From Macrococcoides bohemicum (GTDB lineage Bacteria > Bacillota > Bacilli > Staphylococcales > Staphylococcaceae): 64,000 nucleotides of DNA. Below the pieces are notes generated by a model. That model ran no database searches. It saw nothing but the letters and a program-made list of their open reading frames with translations, and had not been told where the DNA came from. The stretch lies in NCBI RefSeq assembly GCF_042658685.1, contig NZ_JBHSQY010000031.1; one strand, given 5' to 3'. Made by a program: the position numbers and the translations under genes. This document shows positions 60,644 to 64,000 of the stretch, piece after piece (position 1 is the first letter of the stretch; every line of letters starts with the position of its first letter).

Positions 60644-62242
60644 TTATTTATTTTCTAAATTATCTATATGCTTAAGTTGTTTTTTAAGTTCTTCCATATT
60701 AATTGTTTCATCAATTGTCGTTTTTGAGTCTACCAAGTGTTTATCGTGCAGCGTTAATGTACGCGTCTTAATCATGTCACTAAAATATGCATCATGACTG
60801 ACAAAGAGTACTGTTCCTTTATATTGTTTAAGCAGATTACCAATAATGTCCTGCATTTCAATATCGAAGTAATTTGTCGGTTCGTCGAGAATGAGTAGAT
60901 GTGCTTTTGAGAAATAGAGTTTTACAAATGATAGCCTGCACTTCTCTCCCATAGACAAATTTTGAACAAGATCATCCATACGTGATGCATCAAATCTGAA
61001 TGCTGCAAGTATTGTGCGTGCCTGAGTTACGTCAATATCAAGTATTGTTATTTCTTCCAGAACGGTATGACTTGGTATTAAATTCTCAAGTTTTTGAGAA
61101 AAATACCCTATTTCAAGTGTGGGTGGCATTCTTATCTCACCATGTTGTATCGGTATTTCTCCTGTGATAAGTTTGAGTAACGTAGATTTTCCTGAGCCAT
61201 TCTTACCTTTAATTTGAACAACTTCCCCGCGTTCTAATGAAAAAGTAACATGGTTAAATAATGGTTCATCAAATGCATGACTTACATCTATGCATTGCAA
61301 TAAGTATTTATTATTGATTTCACTCGCTTCAATATCATATTCCGTACGCACTGCTTTTTCTACTTTACCTTCAAAGTTTGACATTTCATGATTCAATCTC
61401 GATTCTCGTGCCTTCATCCTTTTTGCCATTTTGGCAAGCTTTTTCTGCTCCCCGAAATCTCGTACACTCGCTTTATGATTCATTTCATGATGCCATTCAC
61501 GCATCTCCTGAATCATTTGTTTCATACGTTTCTTTTCTTTTTGTTCTTTTTCAACGAGTGCTGCATTCGTCTTCTCTTCTAGATCAATCTGTGATTTATA
61601 TTGATCATATGTCATATGAAACTTCCTTAATCCATCACGTGTTAACTCCAATATATAATCTGCTGTTTGATTAATAAACGCTCTGTCATGACTGGCATAT
61701 AGAATCGTAAAATCATTGTGTTTCATCCAGTTTACGAGCCAATCTTTCGTTTCATCATCAATATGGTTTGTGGGTTCATCAAAGATAAACTTTGCCTTCC
61801 CTGATAACATCAAACGTATTAAAGATATTTTTGTTTGCTCTCCACCTGACAGCGTTACTAATTTTCTTTCAGCATCACTTTCAGATAAATTAAACTTATG
61901 CATCATCGTAATAATCTCAGATTCAAATGTATAACCATCCTGTTCCAGGTAATCGCTCATCGCATTCATATCTGTGTCTAAATTCATCTTTAGATGGTAT
62001 AGCTCTGGGCGCCCTTGCATAATATAATCGATTACCGTTAATTCAGATACGTCCGACTGTTTAAGTTGTTGTTCCAGCAGTCCAATTTCTTCATCTTGCG
62101 CTATCAATGTATTCAGTATTGTTGTCTTGCCAATGCCATTGTTTCCAAGCAAAGCTACATGCTTGCCTGCTTCTATTTCAAAGTGTAAATCTTTGAATAA
62201 TAATTTTTCCCCTGCATAAATGTCTGTTTTATTTAATCTCAT
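60644..62242 (-). CDS. ABC-F family ATPase (ribosome-protection type)
   Basis: 532 residues with two ABC domains and no membrane segment. Domain 1: Walker A LGNNGIGKTTILNTL, signature LSGGEQTK, FIFDEPTNHID. Between domains is a basic helical linker of ~100 residues (KEQKEKKRMKQMIQEMREWHHEMNHK... KMAKRMKARESRLNHEM), the P-site tRNA-interacting arm. Domain 2: Walker A KGKNGSGKSTLLKL, signature LSMGEKCR, LLILDEPTNYFD. The size, linker and attenuated leader are those of antibiotic-resistance ABC-F proteins (Vga, Lsa, VmlR types), which displace ribosome-bound lincosamides, streptogramin A or pleuromutilins. Which drug, if any, is not decidable from sequence. Confidence 0.88.
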   Translation of the reverse strand: MRLNKTDIYAGEKLLFKDLHFEIEAGKHVALLGNNGIGKTTILNTLIAQDEEIGLLEQQLKQSDVSELTVIDYIMQGRPELYHLKMNLDTDMNAMSDYLEQDGYTFESEIITMMHKFNLSESDAERKLVTLSGGEQTKISLIRLMLSGKAKFIFDEPTNHIDDETKDWLVNWMKHNDFTILYASHDRAFINQTADYILELTRDGLRKFHMTYDQYKSQIDLEEKTNAALVEKEQKEKKRMKQMIQEMREWHHEMNHKASVRDFGEQKKLAKMAKRMKARESRLNHEMSNFEGKVEKAVRTEYDIEASEINNKYLLQCIDVSHAFDEPLFNHVTFSLERGEVVQIKGKNGSGKSTLLKLITGEIPIQHGEIRMPPTLEIGYFSQKLENLIPSHTVLEEITILDIDVTQARTILAAFRFDASRMDDLVQNLSMGEKCRLSFVKLYFSKAHLLILDEPTNYFDIEMQDIIGNLLKQYKGTVLFVSHDAYFSDMIKTRTLTLHDKHLVDSKTTIDETINMEELKKQLKHIDNLENK

Positions 62243-62253
62243 AAACTCACCTC

Positions 62254-62288
62254 ATAAAAAAATGTATCCCGCACAACGTTTGGGATAC
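62254..62288 (-). terminator. Attenuator terminator upstream of the ABC-F gene
   Basis: Minus strand stem GTATCCC / GGGATAC around AAACGTTGTGC, followed by A and seven T, 12 bp before the ABC-F start. The segment CAAACGTTGTGC (62271-62282) inside the hairpin is perfectly complementary to GCACAACGTTTG in the leader (62348-62359), giving a 12-bp antiterminator. Confidence 0.92.
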
Positions 62289-62346
62289 ACAAAATAAGCC
62301 TATGAACGATAGACATACAATAAATAGACAGACTCATCCCGATAAT

Positions 62347-62406
62347 TCAAACGTTGTGCAATTCAATTTGCTCAGCTTTCATTATCGAATGATCATCTCT
62401 AAATAT
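62347..62406 (-). CDS. Leader ORF of the ABC-F attenuator
   Basis: A GGAGG ribosome site (minus strand, 62412-62416) is followed 5 nt later by ATA TTT, opening a 19-codon frame, MFRDDHSIMKAEQIELHNV if ATA is read as start, ending TGA at 62347-62349. The only standard start in this frame is an internal ATG at 62382 (MKAEQIELHNV), too far from GGAGG. The last codons (TTG CAC AAC GTT TGA) are the 5' arm of the antiterminator, so a ribosome finishing the frame would open that arm and let the terminator form. A competing four-codon frame (MIIR) also begins 15 nt after GGAGG. Confidence 0.55.
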   Translation of the reverse strand: MFRDDHSIMKAEQIELHNV

Positions 62407-62428
62407 TGATGCCTCCTTTTATATTTGA

Positions 62429-63781
62429 TTACATTTTAACAGATTTACGCATTTTATACAAAATAAATCCTATTACAAAGCCAATCAATGCAGGTAATAC
62501 CCACCCCATACCAATGGCAGAGAAAGGTAAGAATTTCTCTCCGAAAGTAGCTACACTTTCTCCAAAAGCAGATTTTGAAAGAAATGCAGGGCTAGCTTTT
62601 ATACCGTCAATAATCGCTGCAATCATCGTTACAAAAGTCGTCCATTGATAGACAATTTTTGAATCATTGAAAGAACCACTGATTAAAGTTAACAGTATTA
62701 ATGTAATCGCAAGAGGATATAAAAACATCAGGACGGGAATCGAATACTCGATAATCTTAGTTAAACCTACATTTGCCAGTATAAATGAAATAATACTTAC
62801 TACGGTAGCAAACATGATATAGCTACGTTTCGGGAATAACTCAGTAAATGTTTCAGAGAAAGCTGTTATTAAGCCAATCGCTGTCTTTAAACAAGCTATG
62901 ATAATAATTAATGACAGTAAAATAATACCGTAATTGCCCAGGTAATATTGCGCGATTTGTGCTAACGCTATACCACCATTCTCACTTACTTTAAACTGAC
63001 CTAAACTCATTGTACCGAGCAGTGCGAGTAACGTATAAATTACACCCATAAGTACAATGCTTAAGAAACCTGACTTCACTGTTTCTTTTGCGATATCAGA
63101 TGGATTCGTAATACCCAGCTTCTTAATAGTTGTTACGATAATAATACCGAAAGCAAGTGACGCTAAAGCATCTAATGTATTGTATCCATCAATAAATCCT
63201 TTAAGTAAAGCACCATCTTTATATTCCGGCTGAATTGGTGCATCTATGCCACCCATCGGTTTTAAGAAAGCAAGGATAAACAACACACCTAATAACAATA
63301 GGAATAAAGGATTTAAAAATTTACCGATATAATCTAATATTTTAGAAGGTCTTCTTGCAAAGAACCACGCAATACTAAAGAATAACAGACTAAAAATAAA
63401 TAAATAAAGACGAACATTTTCTTTAGCAATAAATGGTGTAAATGCGATTTCGAATGGCACTGTTGCAAGACGCGGTAAAGCAAACAATGGACCGATTACT
63501 AAATAAAGTGCAATTGTAAATAAATATGCATATGTCTTATTCACACGTGAAGCAATATCAAATAAACCATTCGTTTTAGACACACCAATGGCAATAATAC
63601 CTAAGAAAGGTAATCCAATTGCGGTGATTAAAAAACCAAAGTTCGTAATGAAGACATTTGCTCCACTCATCTGTCCTGAATGAATCGGGAAGATTAAGTT
63701 ACCTGCTCCGAAGAATAAACCGAAAAGCATAGAACCGATAAAGATATTTTCTTTTAATGATAATTTCGTTTTTGTATTAAT
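62429..63781 (-). CDS. brnQ: Branched-chain amino acid carrier BrnQ (LIVCS family)
   Basis: About 450 residues with twelve helices. The N-terminus KENIFIGSMLFGLFFGAGNLIFPIHSGQMSG and GVSKTNGLFDIASRVNKTYAYLF are the LIVCS signatures; it imports leucine, isoleucine and valine with sodium. The start is odd. The open frame reaches an ATG at 63805 with no ribosome site, while a strong GGAGGGG lies inside the frame and points to an ATT codon at 63781 (INTKTKLSLKEN). I place the start there provisionally; the ATG form would add eight residues, MYCSGGVT. A 24-bp palindrome precedes it. Confidence 0.85.
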   Translation of the reverse strand: MNTKTKLSLKENIFIGSMLFGLFFGAGNLIFPIHSGQMSGANVFITNFGFLITAIGLPFLGIIAIGVSKTNGLFDIASRVNKTYAYLFTIALYLVIGPLFALPRLATVPFEIAFTPFIAKENVRLYLFIFSLLFFSIAWFFARRPSKILDYIGKFLNPLFLLLLGVLFILAFLKPMGGIDAPIQPEYKDGALLKGFIDGYNTLDALASLAFGIIIVTTIKKLGITNPSDIAKETVKSGFLSIVLMGVIYTLLALLGTMSLGQFKVSENGGIALAQIAQYYLGNYGIILLSLIIIIACLKTAIGLITAFSETFTELFPKRSYIMFATVVSIISFILANVGLTKIIEYSIPVLMFLYPLAITLILLTLISGSFNDSKIVYQWTTFVTMIAAIIDGIKASPAFLSKSAFGESVATFGEKFLPFSAIGMGWVLPALIGFVIGFILYKMRKSVKM

Positions 63782-63818
63782 AGTGACCCCTCCAGAGCAA
63801 TACATAAATTTTTATACT

Positions 63819-63842
63819 ATATTCTTTAATATTAAAGAATAT
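63819..63842. promoter_or_regulatory. 24-bp perfect palindrome upstream of brnQ
   Basis: Positions 63819-63842 read the same on both strands (core TTCTTTAATATTAAAGAA). It lies just downstream of a minus-strand promoter-like pair (TTCATT, 17 bp, TATAAT), so it could be an operator or form a hairpin at the start of the mRNA. Confidence 0.5.
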
Positions 63843-63927
63843 AATTTTTTATTATAGCATTACGAAACTATAAAATGAATTGAATTTTTAAAATATTTTA
63901 AAAATAGAAAAATTTCTATGTCTGTTA

Positions 63928-64000
63928 TTAACTCACTATCTGCTCTTTAACATAATCTCGATATAATTCGTGTGATGCAATTAATTCCTGATGTGTACCA
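63928..64000 (-). CDS. ABC exporter ATPase/permease, C-terminal end only
   Basis: Last 23 codons of a gene that enters from the right edge: GTHQELIASHELYRDYVKEQ then IVS and TAA. The G-T-H-x-E-L-I/L-A motif followed by xxLYRDY is the invariant tail of MsbA/LmrA-type ABC exporters, just after the switch His. Too little remains for a substrate. No clear terminator follows. Confidence 0.75.
   Translation of the reverse strand, partial: GTHQELIASHELYRDYVKEQIVS

Noticed and set aside
1..64000. CRISPR arrays, tRNA or rRNA genes, insertion sequences, prophage
   Set aside because: I saw no spaced direct repeats, cloverleaf or rRNA sequence, transposase or phage gene anywhere in the window.

Overview
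AT-rich chromosomal DNA of a Gram-positive member of the Staphylococcaceae. The gene complement (hssRS/hrtBA with an intact staphylococcal-type HssR direct repeat, cidC, a cst-type sulfide locus, ahpCF with a PerR box, azlCD, ykoEDC, strong GGAGG ribosome sites) fits Staphylococcus, Mammaliicoccus or, most likely in my judgement, Macrococcus; the genus is an inference from gene content, not a measured identity. No rRNA, tRNA, insertion sequence, prophage or CRISPR array is visible. Most of the window is ordinary core or near-core metabolism, but it is rich in RNA- and operator-level control.

Layout. 1-4.9 kb: two ABC-2 type permeases (the first cut by the window edge), a membrane-anchored DUF6583-like protein and a UMF1-type MFS carrier. 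5-10.2 kb: a decayed small gene, an orphan ATP-grasp ligase, a truncated ydeI remnant abutting an orphan modA, and the peroxide genes ahpC-ahpF behind a PerR box. 10.4-12.0 kb: an NSS-family symporter preceded by an apparent tryptophan leader-peptide attenuator (tandem Trp codons, competing hairpins, two tandem terminators). 12.0-15.0 kb: ykoEDC thiamine/HMP ECF transporter behind a TPP riboswitch. 15.1-23.2 kb: paiA-like acetyltransferase, FNT channel, a frameshifted acetyltransferase, PPK2, a SAM-riboswitch-controlled metY-metA pair and a P2-type cation ATPase. 23.2-27.3 kb: a large hairpin element and the haem-stress module hssRS/hrtBA. 27.3-35.8 kb: acetate symporter pair, half-size MFS protein, Est30-like esterase, orphan oligopeptide permeases, AGCS symporter, SDR39U1-type epimerase with a DUF1722 protein, and a 57-residue small protein. 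35.8-41.1 kb: divergent sulfide/persulfide locus (cstB plus an 828-residue CoA-disulfide-reductase/rhodanese/TusA/DsrE fusion on one side; cstR, rhodanese and TauE on the other) with CstR-type operators in both promoters. 41.1-43.8 kb: ABC-2 transporter with a LytTR regulator that carries a decayed ABC-ATPase-like N-terminus. 43.9-50.1 kb: large-subunit catalase, APC permease, YneR, butyrate kinase and phosphate butyryltransferase. 50.4-58.3 kb: PepSY proteins, azlCD, a four-gene overlapping operon (membrane protein, PF03013-like, cupin, DoxX), cidC and a D-2-hydroxyacid dehydrogenase. 58.3-64.0 kb: three poorly known proteins, an ABC-F protein behind a transcription attenuator, brnQ and the end of an ABC exporter.

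Common themes are oxidative, haem and sulfur stress (ahpCF, katE, hss/hrt, cst) and overflow carbon metabolism (cidC, ptb-buk, actP). Regulation is unusually readable: TPP and SAM riboswitches, two leader-ORF attenuators, PerR, HssR and CstR operators, two candidate sigma-B promoters, a candidate cre site and three unexplained perfect palindromes upstream of genes. The most novel-looking items are the Trp attenuator in front of the NSS symporter and the ABC-F attenuator whose leader ORF seems to start at a non-standard codon.
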